64,000 bases of DNA, taken from positions 1 through 64,000 of the forward strand of contig JAFTWQ010000028.1 in the NCBI GenBank assembly GCA_017465225.1. The letters run 5' to 3'. Within the stretch, counting starts at the first letter, position 1. The number at the start of each line of letters is the position of its first letter. The notes beneath the pieces are model-generated. The model ran no database searches. It was not told the origin of the DNA and saw nothing but the letters and a program-made list of their open reading frames with translations. Source of the DNA: Bacteroidales bacterium. Lineage in GTDB: Bacteria > Bacteroidota > Bacteroidia > Bacteroidales > UBA932. The position numbers were made by a program, and so were the translations under genes. Positions 19,351 to 27,671 of this stretch are shown here, one piece after another.

Positions 19351-19410
19351 TTTGCTGTTCAGGACGAATGGGGAGCCGTTTTCATCAACGGTCAGACGGT
19401 AAATTTTCAT
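19351..19410 (-). pseudogene. Truncated copy of the 5' end of the nuclease-like gene at 19512-19979
   Basis: These 60 bp match 19920-19979 at 55 of 60 positions by direct comparison, on the same strand. They encode the first 20 residues (MKIYRLTVDENGSPFVLNSK) and then break off next to the permease stop codon. The remainder of this copy is missing, so it is a scar of duplication, or of an insertion and deletion event, in the array. Confidence 0.75.
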
Positions 19411-19418
19411 TGAATGTA

Positions 19419-19447
19419 TTGATTTTGAATGTTTTTTGATATATTTG
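19419..19447 (+). promoter_or_regulatory. Orphan Bacteroidales-type promoter
   Basis: TTG (19419) and TATATTTG (19440-19447) with an 18-bp gap fit the TTTG/TAnnTTTG promoter form. No + strand gene follows within 800 bp; the next ORF is on the opposite strand. It could be a relic of a lost gene. Confidence 0.35.
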
Positions 19448-19511
19448 CAGATAGAAAAGGATTTCTACAAAGGAGTCATACTGCCTGTTTTCTGTGATTT
19501 CCTGCTATTTA

Positions 19512-19979
19512 TCACAGAGAACTCAAACCTTCACCGTCAGGGGCAGGCTGCGGTGGCCGGTTGTCAGAGCCGGAGTAGATTTCCTTTTTCTTTTTTGAAT
19601 ATCGTAGATTGAATACTCCCCCGCTTATCACTTTCCAATATCCTTCATTTTGAAATAATCGTACGAATAAGGTCTCATTGTGTTTGCCACCTGCCACTTC
19701 CAAAAGACAGGAATCGGAATTTCCTTGTCGTATTTTGTCAAAATTCATAGCCACATACTCCACAAATTCCAAAGTAGATGCAAATCCATTATTGCGAATC
19801 TGCTCTCCGTGCCTTTGTTCAATATGTTTCAAACCATACCTTTCATCTCCCTCCGCAATCCTTATCGGTGCCGGAGGGAGGTTCATTTCTTCTGTGATGT
19901 AGCCGAAGTCGATGGAGCCTTTGCTGTTCAGGACGAATGGGGAACCGTTTTCATCAACGGCAAGACGGTAATTCTTCAT
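19512..19979 (-). CDS. Small nuclease/toxin-like protein (PBECR-type domain suspected)
   Basis: 155 residues, the only - strand gene in the permease array. Residues about 40-130 carry GLKHIEQRHGEQI followed by a strand-rich stretch (ETLFVRLF, YWKVISGGVFNLRY). This pattern recalls the C-terminal nuclease-like domains (Barnase/EndoU/ColicinE5-RelE, 'PBECR') on large proteins of Bacteroidales mobile elements; the assignment is from memory of the motif and uncertain. The tail is Pro-rich (NRPPQPAPDGEG). There is no signal peptide and no obvious immunity partner. A 60-bp copy of its start lies 500 bp away, so the locus is a likely insertion. It could also be a detached fragment of a larger mobile-element protein. 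Confidence 0.55.
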   Translation of the reverse strand: MKNYRLAVDENGSPFVLNSKGSIDFGYITEEMNLPPAPIRIAEGDERYGLKHIEQRHGEQIRNNGFASTLEFVEYVAMNFDKIRQGNSDSCLLEVAGGKHNETLFVRLFQNEGYWKVISGGVFNLRYSKKKKEIYSGSDNRPPQPAPDGEGLSSL

Positions 19980-20108
19980 GTTTTTGTCATGAAGTTCCGG
20001 AAGGAAGACTTGAACAGGAAATTAATGTGGTGAAATCCGAAAAGTTTTTCTTTTTCTTTAAGGTTTTATATTTTTTTGAGCATCTTTAAATTAATTTTTA
20101 AGCTCAAA

Positions 20109-20148
20109 GTGTAAAGTTTCTTTACAGCAGTGTAAAATTTCTTTACAC
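20109..20148. promoter_or_regulatory. Tandem palindromic operator candidate
   Basis: Two dyads, GTGTAAAGTTTCTTTACA (20109-20126) and GTGTAAAATTTCTTTACAC (20130-20148), repeat with a 21-bp period, i.e. two helical turns. The second is a perfect 7-bp inverted repeat. They lie in an AT-rich intergenic region 130 bp before the - strand nuclease-like gene and 110 bp before the + strand permease at 20258, so a dimeric repressor could act on either. Confidence 0.5.
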
Positions 20149-20257
20149 TTTACCGAGCAAGCCTAAACACATAACCACCTATAAACCAACACATTAAACA
20201 CTTTGGCACGGATATGGTTAGAAAATCGGGGAACAACTTACACTAACCCTCTGGAAA

Positions 20258-22534
20258 ATGAAGAATTATCTGAGATTCCTTTACCGGAACAAGCTATACA
20301 CAATCATTGAAATCGTGGGACTCAGCCTTGCACTGGCGTTTGTGATCCCTTTGATAAACGTCACTATCGACAAATATGAAAGATCGCATGCGCATGAAAG
20401 GTACGAGGACATATATACTGTCGGTTATATGGGGAATCTGTATACTGAAGTCAATTTCAGTGATTACCTGAAGGAGAACATCCCTGAAATAGAACAGGCC
20501 ACTTCCGCCATGCTGGGCCCAAGAAGCATCGTTGATAAGGATTTCTTCTATTTCTTCCCGTTCGAGTTCGTCGAAGGAGACGAATCATTCCTGGATTCGA
20601 GGGAGAATATCGCCGTGTCGGAGAAGTTCGCTGCAATGATTGCGGACGGATCGGCTATGGGCAAGGCAGTAAAGATCGAGGACAAGTATTATACTGTCGC
20701 TGCAGTCTTCAAAAACAGCAGGAATGACATCCTGAAGGAATGCGAAATACTTCAGAACATCGCTCCATTCAAGGAACTTCGTGAAAACGGAGGCATTTCC
20801 AGCGGAGTGACATTCATATCGGTCAGGAAGGGACATGACAGGAAGGAGATTGAAAACCGTATTCTGGAAGCGGCAGACACATTCAATGAAGGAGATGAGA
20901 CTTATCTGAAGTACAAGGACGCCGGTGTTTTCAGGGGGCTTGTAAGATATGATGAGCTGCCGACATGTATGGTGAATTACGGACAATTCATGAAATATCA
21001 GCATGGTCCGATGGCCTTGGTTGCCGCTCTTCTGCTTCTGATATTCATAACCGCTATCCTCAACTACATCAACCTGAACGTCGCTCTATCGACTACCAGA
21101 GCAAGGGAGAATGCTACTAGAAAGCTTGTCGGAGCGACACGCAGACATCTGATAATCAGCAACCTGTGCGAATCATTGGTATTTACAGCAGCATGCTTCG
21201 CACTAGGATATCTAATGAGCGGATATACAGGTCAGTTCATCAAAGGGCTGCTTGCAATGACCGGATTCACAGACTTCTCCGTTGAGCCGATATGGAATAT
21301 CAGGACCATCACGATATCAGCAGCGATCATTCTGATCACATCAATTGCTGCCGGTCTGGCCCCATCCCTGATGGCATCGAGATTCAGCCCGCTGGACATT
21401 AGCAAAGGAGACTTCAGGCTTCACAGCAAAAGAAGGCTTTCAAAATTCTTCATCAGCTTTCAGACGGTTCTTTCGGTTGTCCTGCTGTCCGTCGTGCTGA
21501 TGGCCGACAAATGTCACAGGGATGCCATGAAGGTAGATTTCAACTGCGACATCGAAGATGTTGTCTATATGAGGGTAACTCCTGAAAATGCAGCGATAAT
21601 GCTGTCAAAAGCAGCTGAATACCCGGAAATAATATCATGCGGCCGTGCCGCCCAGGTTCCGGCCCAGGGATTGAGCGGTGTCATCAACATTCCGGACACC
21701 CCTCAATATCTGTTCAGCCACATCGAATGTGACCGAAGCGGATTCGAGACATTGGGATTCGAGATCCTCCAGCAGAACGGCAACGATTTCAATGGCCTAT
21801 GGCTGACTCCGTACACGCAATCATTCATAGAGAAGGATCCCCGCCTCCTTGATCATCTGTACAAATCTACCGGAACAGACCATATCGCAGGCATCGTCAA
21901 TGACTTTCCTGGCGTGGCTCCACTCGAAGGAGGTGGTCCTTGCCTTACAGTAGCCTCCGTCAAGGAGCAGACCATCAGGACCTCGGTTGTCTTCAAGATT
22001 GCAGGAGATCATAAGAAAGGCCGTGAGCTGGTACAGTCCCTGTTCAACGAAGCGCAGATGAACAAGATCGCTCCGGATGGCGACATCACCGGTATGGAAA
22101 AACCAAAATATGTTCTCGATATATTCGAGGAAACAACTGCACCTTTCAGAATGATCATCGAGATGATCGGAATAGTGATGGTGCTGGTCGTGATCATGTC
22201 CATGATGGGACTCATCGGAATGAGCATGCATTTCATGAATGAACGGAAGAACGAGATCGCGGTCAGGAGAATATTCGGAGCCACGGAAAACGGCGAAATG
22301 ATGAGAAACCTCCGGTTTTATCTGATCATAACGGGAATCGCATCGGTACTGGGAATCTGTGTAGCGGAATTCGTACGTCAGTTATTCATTGAGCTCGGAT
22401 CGGTTCCGAAGAATGTATGGTGGATATATGTGGTCTCGGTCGCATTGTCCTTCGCCATCTCCCTCGTCTCCGTCCTATGGCAGACCCTCCGCGCCGCACG
22501 TACCAACCCTGCAGAAGCGCTGAAGAAGGAATGA
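20258..22534 (+). CDS. FtsX/MacB-type ABC permease (subfamily S4)
   Basis: 758 residues with helix 1 near 15-37, helices 2-4 near 251-273, 307-327 and 349-372, helix 5 near 393-413, and helices 6-8 near 631-656, 684-708 and 718-742. Motifs are ATRKLVGAT and AVRRIFGAT. The N-terminus is the most divergent of the array (MKNYLRFLYRNKLYTIIEIV) and its leader is unique, lacking REPIN and types A-C. It may therefore be the least exchanged member. The body is closest to the gene at 3696 (NYINLNVALST, NCDIEDV). It keeps the common tail RAARTNPAEALKKE and the downstream GC hairpin. Substrate unknown. Confidence 0.9.
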   Translation: MKNYLRFLYRNKLYTIIEIVGLSLALAFVIPLINVTIDKYERSHAHERYEDIYTVGYMGNLYTEVNFSDYLKENIPEIEQATSAMLGPRSIVDKDFFYFFPFEFVEGDESFLDSRENIAVSEKFAAMIADGSAMGKAVKIEDKYYTVAAVFKNSRNDILKECEILQNIAPFKELRENGGISSGVTFISVRKGHDRKEIENRILEAADTFNEGDETYLKYKDAGVFRGLVRYDELPTCMVNYGQFMKYQHGPMALVAALLLLIFITAILNYINLNVALSTTRARENATRKLVGATRRHLIISNLCESLVFTAACFALGYLMSGYTGQFIKGLLAMTGFTDFSVEPIWNIRTITISAAIILITSIAAGLAPSLMASRFSPLDISKGDFRLHSKRRLSKFFISFQTVLSVVLLSVVLMADKCHRDAMKVDFNCDIEDVVYMRVTPENAAIMLSKAAEYPEIISCGRAAQVPAQGLSGVINIPDTPQYLFSHIECDRSGFETLGFEILQQNGNDFNGLWLTPYTQSFIEKDPRLLDHLYKSTGTDHIAGIVNDFPGVAPLEGGGPCLTVASVKEQTIRTSVVFKIAGDHKKGRELVQSLFNEAQMNKIAPDGDITGMEKPKYVLDIFEETTAPFRMIIEMIGIVMVLVVIMSMMGLIGMSMHFMNERKNEIAVRRIFGATENGEMMRNLRFYLIITGIASVLGICVAEFVRQLFIELGSVPKNVWWIYVVSVALSFAISLVSVLWQTLRAARTNPAEALKKE

Positions 22535-22555
22535 TGCCCGGTCGGTGCCGGGCAT
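22534..22555. repeat. GC hairpin overlapping stop codon
   Basis: Perfect ATGCCCGG/CCGGGCAT stem, loop TCGGTG, starting on the last base of TGA; a partial second copy follows to 22578. Confidence 0.75.
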
Positions 22556-22587
22556 GACGGGTCGGGGCCGGGCATGACGATACGAGC

Positions 22588-22711
22588 GAAGCACCGCCTA
22601 ACCGACTATCAAACAGTCACTTACAATAACCTCCTGCCGGCAAAAGGGAGCAGGAGCATATAATAAAACATTGAAGCACAAACCTTTAGGGGTCACACAA
22701 GAAACAAAAAT
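22588..22711 (+). promoter_or_regulatory. Leader type A
   Basis: Second copy of the leader at 914, with stem CTCCTGC (22631-22637) / GCAGGAG (22650-22656). No REPIN is present in this gap. Confidence 0.55.
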
Positions 22712-25036
22712 ATGAAAAGCTATTTAAGATTCCTGTCAAGAAACAAGCTCTACACTGCGATTGAGGTCGTGGGGTTGAGCGTCGCGCTGGCATTCGTGAT
22801 ACTTATGAGCTGTTTTGTGTGGCAGCAGCGTTCGGTGGGAAGGCAGTATCCGGATTTCAAGAGCATTTATTGCGCGGGATATTACAATACGACATTCTCA
22901 AGTGTCAGGTTCAGCAATATCATTTCAGGTCAGATTCCGGGAATTGAGCAGACCGTCAATATTGTGCGTTACGAGGGACTTATGGATGAATCCATCGGAA
23001 TCGGAACTTATCTGGCGGTGTCGTCTGGCTTCTTCGACATGTTTCCATGCAGGTTCATTGCTGGAAACCATGATGTCCTGGATGATGCATCCAATGTAAT
23101 CATTACTGAAAGCATGGCGGAGAAGTTCGGAGGCATGGATGCTTTGGGAAAAGATTTTCATATCAACAATGAGCGCTACACGATAGGTGCGATAATAGAG
23201 GATCATGAGTATTCGATCTTCGATTCACAATATAGGATATTTGTAAGCCTGGACCACCCGGATTTCGATTTCTTTAAGAATACGGATGAGTATAAGGGAT
23301 CTGCTGACGGCAATTCTCTTACATTCCATAAAGTCAGGAAAGGGGCAGACGTCGGTGAGATAAGAAAGAGGATGAATGAGATCAACGACAGTTATCTTAT
23401 CAGGGAGGAAGACAAGGGCAAGGAGTATTACAACCTCATAAGGCTGGACAAACTGTATTTTTCCGATTCGAATCAGGGACAAGGACTCAAAAGAGGAAAT
23501 GCGATGATGATGAAGGTTTTCAGCATAATTGCGATATTCCTCCTCATTTCGGCAATATTCAACTACATCAACCTCAGCACCGCATTGGCCGGCAAAAGAG
23601 GCAAGGAAATGGCTACGAGAATGCTGCTTGGAGACAGCAGGCAGAAGGTCATGGGCATTTACATCAAGGAATCCCTGCTGATGACATTCATGTGCATATG
23701 CCTGGCCTTCCTGATCGCGAAGGCATGTCTTCCATACATAAACAGGCTCATCGACTCCCCTGTTCCGGTGGCAATAAGCTTCTCGCCATCGCAGATGATC
23801 CTTTATCTTCTGATCCTGATTGTGACGGGACTGTCATGTGGCATCATACCGGGAATCATATCATTCCGTTTCAGACCGATAGACACTCTGAAGGGCAGTT
23901 TCAGATATCACAGCAAAAAGACATTCAGCAAGATATTCATCATCATCCAGGACTGCATCGCAATCATCATGATTGCCGTATCTCTCATAATGGGTTCTCA
24001 GATCAGGCACATGATGGACATGCCCGTACAGGCAGACATTGACAGCCTGTACAGATGCAACACGAGGACCTTCGACCCCGGATTTGAGCAGAAGCTGCGC
24101 GGACTTCCATACGTGAGCGACATAGGAAAGACGTACGGAAGGCCTTGCGGAAACGCACTGAACAACATCGTCCCATTGGATGAGAATTTCACAAATCTTG
24201 TCAATCTTGGTGAGATACATTGCGATGCTGCAGCTTTCAGGATGTATGGTTTCGAGGTGGTCAGAGATTACGGCAAGCCCGGAATGAGAGGAGCATGGCT
24301 GACGGAAGGCGCAGCACAGGCATTGGGCATGAATCTTGATGATCCCGTTCTGCCTCGTGGCATGGACCGCATGAATCAGGGATTCGAAGTCGCCGGCATC
24401 ATAAGGGATTTCGCTTTACGCACAGCCATCAATCTGATAGAAAATGAGTACGGAGTCGTATATGTGTACGACAAGTGGATGCCTTTTGCCGGAGACTACA
24501 TCGTGAAGATGAACAGCATTTCAAAAGAGAACCTGAAAGAGCTGGAAGAGATCAGTGCTGAAGAAGCAAGGTATAATTTCGGACCGAATGTGCGCGTCAG
24601 CTCCGGTCTGCTTGAAGATCTCATCAAAGCCGACTATGCGCAGACACGCAATCAGCTGGCTATGGTGAATATATTCATGGTCATAGCCATTATGCTATCG
24701 GTGCTGGGCCAGGTCGCGATGAGTACATATTATGCATCGGAAAGGGAGAAGGAAATCGGAATCCGCAAGGTTTTCGGAGGAACGGTACGTAGCGAAAGTG
24801 CCAGAAACATCCGGGAATACATGCTCTATTGCCTGATTGCAGCGGTGGTGGCCATCCCGGCCGCATGGGTCATTGCCGGACGCTATCTGGAAGATTTTGC
24901 ATACCGGATGCCGCAGAAAGCATGGATATACATAGCCGCGGCCGCCGCTGTGGCTGCCATTTCCTTGCTCGCCGTCCTCTGGCAGACCCTCCGCGCCGCC
25001 CGTACCAACCCGGCCGAGGCGCTGAAGAAGGAATGA
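22712..25036 (+). CDS. FtsX/MacB-type ABC permease (subfamily S1)
   Basis: 774 residues with helix 1 near 17-37, helices 2-4 near 268-290, 320-343 and 360-385, helix 5 near 408-430, and helices 6-8 near 651-676, 698-720 and 730-752. Motifs are ATRMLLGDS and GIRKVFGGT. It is the clear sister of the gene at 1033: the two share SCFVWQ, NYINLxTALAGxR, RHMxDMP and GGTVRSESxRNI as well as leader type A and the LSRN start. This pair is the best case in the array for plain duplication rather than exchange. It ends LWQTLRAARTNPAEALKKE and is followed by a triple run of the GC repeat. Confidence 0.9.
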   Translation: MKSYLRFLSRNKLYTAIEVVGLSVALAFVILMSCFVWQQRSVGRQYPDFKSIYCAGYYNTTFSSVRFSNIISGQIPGIEQTVNIVRYEGLMDESIGIGTYLAVSSGFFDMFPCRFIAGNHDVLDDASNVIITESMAEKFGGMDALGKDFHINNERYTIGAIIEDHEYSIFDSQYRIFVSLDHPDFDFFKNTDEYKGSADGNSLTFHKVRKGADVGEIRKRMNEINDSYLIREEDKGKEYYNLIRLDKLYFSDSNQGQGLKRGNAMMMKVFSIIAIFLLISAIFNYINLSTALAGKRGKEMATRMLLGDSRQKVMGIYIKESLLMTFMCICLAFLIAKACLPYINRLIDSPVPVAISFSPSQMILYLLILIVTGLSCGIIPGIISFRFRPIDTLKGSFRYHSKKTFSKIFIIIQDCIAIIMIAVSLIMGSQIRHMMDMPVQADIDSLYRCNTRTFDPGFEQKLRGLPYVSDIGKTYGRPCGNALNNIVPLDENFTNLVNLGEIHCDAAAFRMYGFEVVRDYGKPGMRGAWLTEGAAQALGMNLDDPVLPRGMDRMNQGFEVAGIIRDFALRTAINLIENEYGVVYVYDKWMPFAGDYIVKMNSISKENLKELEEISAEEARYNFGPNVRVSSGLLEDLIKADYAQTRNQLAMVNIFMVIAIMLSVLGQVAMSTYYASEREKEIGIRKVFGGTVRSESARNIREYMLYCLIAAVVAIPAAWVIAGRYLEDFAYRMPQKAWIYIAAAAAVAAISLLAVLWQTLRAARTNPAEALKKE

Positions 25037-25102
25037 TGCCCGGTCGGGGCCGGGCATGACGGGTCGGGGCCGGGCATGACGGGAAAGGGGCCGGGCATGA
25101 CG
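25036..25102. repeat. GC hairpin overlapping stop codon, with tandem copies
   Basis: Perfect hairpin at 25036-25057, then two more copies of CGGGGCCGGGCATGACGG in tandem. Successive CCGGGCAT halves could also pair with different ATGCCCGG partners. Confidence 0.75.
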
Positions 25103-25107
25103 GTACG

Positions 25108-25236
25108 AGCGAAGCACCGCCTAACCAACTATCAAACAGTCACTTACACTAACCTCCTGCCGGCAAAAGGGAGCAGGAGTATACAGTAAAACATTGAAGC
25201 ACAAACCTTTAGGGGTCACACAAAAAAAACAGAAAT
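25108..25236 (+). promoter_or_regulatory. Leader type A
   Basis: Third copy of the leader at 914, with stem CTCCTGC (25154-25160) / GCAGGAG (25173-25179). Here it precedes an S2 body, whereas the other two copies precede S1 bodies. Confidence 0.55.
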
Positions 25237-27630
25237 ATGAAAAGCTATTTAAGATTCCTGTCAAGAAACAAGCTGTACACCGCGATTGAGGTCGTGGGAC
25301 TGAGTATGGCATTGGCATTCGTGATTGTATTGAGCTCATACATCGTGGATGATATGAGCGTGAACAAGGATCTGAAGAATACGGAGAACATATACATATG
25401 CCACATGGAGAATTCTGTAACTTCGTATGACCTGACTCCAATGCTTTATGATATGATTCCTGACATAGAGGAGTCATGTGCATTCGTGACAAGCCTCGGC
25501 GGCGGGAAAATGATGTTCTCCGGCGTCACATGCGCCCGTCATGCAGATTAGGAAGCCCATGTCTCGACCATGGCAGGAGGTTCGAACCTGTTTGATTTCT
25601 TCACGTTCCCTCTGATTGCAGGGGATAAGGACAAGGTGCTGGCTGATAAAGGCTCGATTGTGATATCGGAGAATCTGGCGAACACATTATTTCCGGACGG
25701 GAATGCATTGGGCAAGGAGATTAACCTCTCCGAGACAAATGCAATGAAGGGATTCTATCCTGAATTTCAGGACATGGACGTAAACCTTACTGTCACAGGA
25801 GTCTTCAAGCCAATCTCGAAAACCGTATTCTATGAACCAGATATCATCATCCATATAGACATGTACCATGAACTTCAGGAAGAAATGTATCATGGAATGC
25901 TGAGCCTTTATGATTTCAGTTTCGTGCGCGTCAGGAACGGCGCTGACATAGAAGCGATATCGCAGCAGCTTACGGACGAATACAGGAAACATGCAAAGGA
26001 GACCTATGGTCCACAATATGATGCGTCAAGGGCAGAAGTCAGGCTGACTGCTTTCGATCAGATAAAGACAATGTCTCCGGATCAGGCGGAAGACATCCAC
26101 AGTTTCTTCTGCAATCTGAGAAACGGAAAACTTTTCGGCATATACCTGATAATGTGCATATTCCTGACCGTGGTCGCCCTGCTTGACTATGTTGTCCTGA
26201 CCATAGCATTCTCAAGGTTCAGGATCAAGGAGATAGCTACCCGCCAGCTTCTCGGCACCGGAAGAAGAGGAATCATAGGACGCTGCTTCCTCGAAGCATT
26301 CATGCTCCTGATGGTATCATGCATCTTCGCAGTCCTGATTGCGGTCGCATTCAAGGAGCCTGTCGGACAGATACTGGGATCCGAGATCCACCCGCTGTCG
26401 CATTTCAATGAGTATCTGATACTTGCGGGAATCATCCTGATTATGGTAGGTCTTGCAAGTGCCGTCCCTTCGTTCATTTTGTCATCATACAGTGCAATCA
26501 ATGTAATCAAGGGCGAAGTCAGGTACAACGACAAGACATGGTTCGGAAAGCTGTTCATCGGTATCGCCGGCCTTCTGAGCATCGGAGCATTGGCTGTATG
26601 TTTCGGAATCACCAGACAGACCAGACATCTGATCAATCAGCCTTTAGGCTACGAGACAGACGGAGTCATATTGATCCGGTTCATGGACAAGGGATTGAAC
26701 AGGTATCATGATGAGCTGAAGGCACAGTCATTCGTATCAAAGGTAGGACGCTTCAGCAGCATTCCGAACTCTGCCTATGCGACAATAATCGGATCCAATG
26801 ACGGGCAGAGAGCAGAGATCAGGTTGCTTGATGGAGACCGCGATTATTTCGAAATCCTGGGAATCGAATTCATCGAGGAGTATTCTGCTCCATCCGGAAT
26901 GGAAAACTATTATATGTGCCAGAGCACATATGATGCTGCTGTAGGCTTCACGGAAAACAGGATGCTCACAACTGCGATGGGACCGATGCCGTTATGCGGA
27001 ATAGTTTCGGATCTGAAACTCGGAAACCTTAATGAAGAGACAGCCGGAAAGTTTGCTGGTATCAACCTCCTTAACGATTTCAGCGGGACCATGGGCGAGA
27101 TGCTCTGCGTCAAAGCGGAGGGAAATGAGAAGGAAGCACTCAGACGAGTCAAGGAATTCTACAGAACAAAAGGCTACAACGATGACATCTGCGAAATCGG
27201 CACTCTCAAGGGCAGTCTCGAAAACGAGATACGTGAGGAAAGGAACATCATGAAGCTTCTCACCGGATTCTCGATCATCTGCATCCTGATGACCATAATG
27301 ACCATCGTGGGACTCAGCAGCTACCATTCCAAGACCAACGAAAGGAGCAATGCCGTGCGTAATGTGTTCGGATGTTCGAAGCGGGAGATGATCCGCAAAC
27401 TCACCCTTGACTTCACGCTTCCGGTGGTGATTTCCGCAATCGTGGCAATCCCTGCCGCATATATGGTCATAGGACGATGGATTGAAGGATATGTCATCCG
27501 CACCGACAACTCCCCTCTCATCTACATCGGAGCATCTGCTGTCGTATTGGCCGTCACCATAGCATCGATCGTTCTGCAGGCCATCCGGCTCATGCGTACC
27601 AACCCGGCGGATGCCTTGAAGAAAGAATAA
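25237..27630 (+). pseudogene. FtsX/MacB-type ABC permease (S2) with in-frame TAG at 25549-25551
   Basis: Codons 1-104 and 106-797 are in the same frame, separated only by a TAG at codon 105 in the first extracytoplasmic domain. Without it the product would be 797 residues, near its 793-residue sister at 9172, with ATRQLLGTG and NAVRNVFGC motifs and the tail RTNPADALKKE (Asp where all others have Glu). The stop leaves a 104-residue fragment with one membrane helix. An internal ATG at 25570 could open a 686-residue ORF, but that lacks helix 1. A nonsense mutation is simplest; recoding or an assembly error cannot be excluded. No GC hairpin follows the stop. Confidence 0.8.
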
Positions 27631-27648
27631 ATATAATAACTATATTTG
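27616..27648 (+). promoter_or_regulatory. Promoter of the outer-membrane protein gene
   Basis: TATATTTG (27641-27648) fits the TAnnTTTG -7 box, and TTG at 27616-27618 lies 22 bp upstream. It overlaps the end of the preceding permease and sits 24 bp before the ATG at 27672. Confidence 0.5.
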
Positions 27649-27671
27649 CAATGTAAAACGAACCGATAATC

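Noticed and set aside
25237..25569. Frameshift as the cause of the broken permease at 25237
   Set aside because: Both halves are in the same frame; only a TAG codon separates them.
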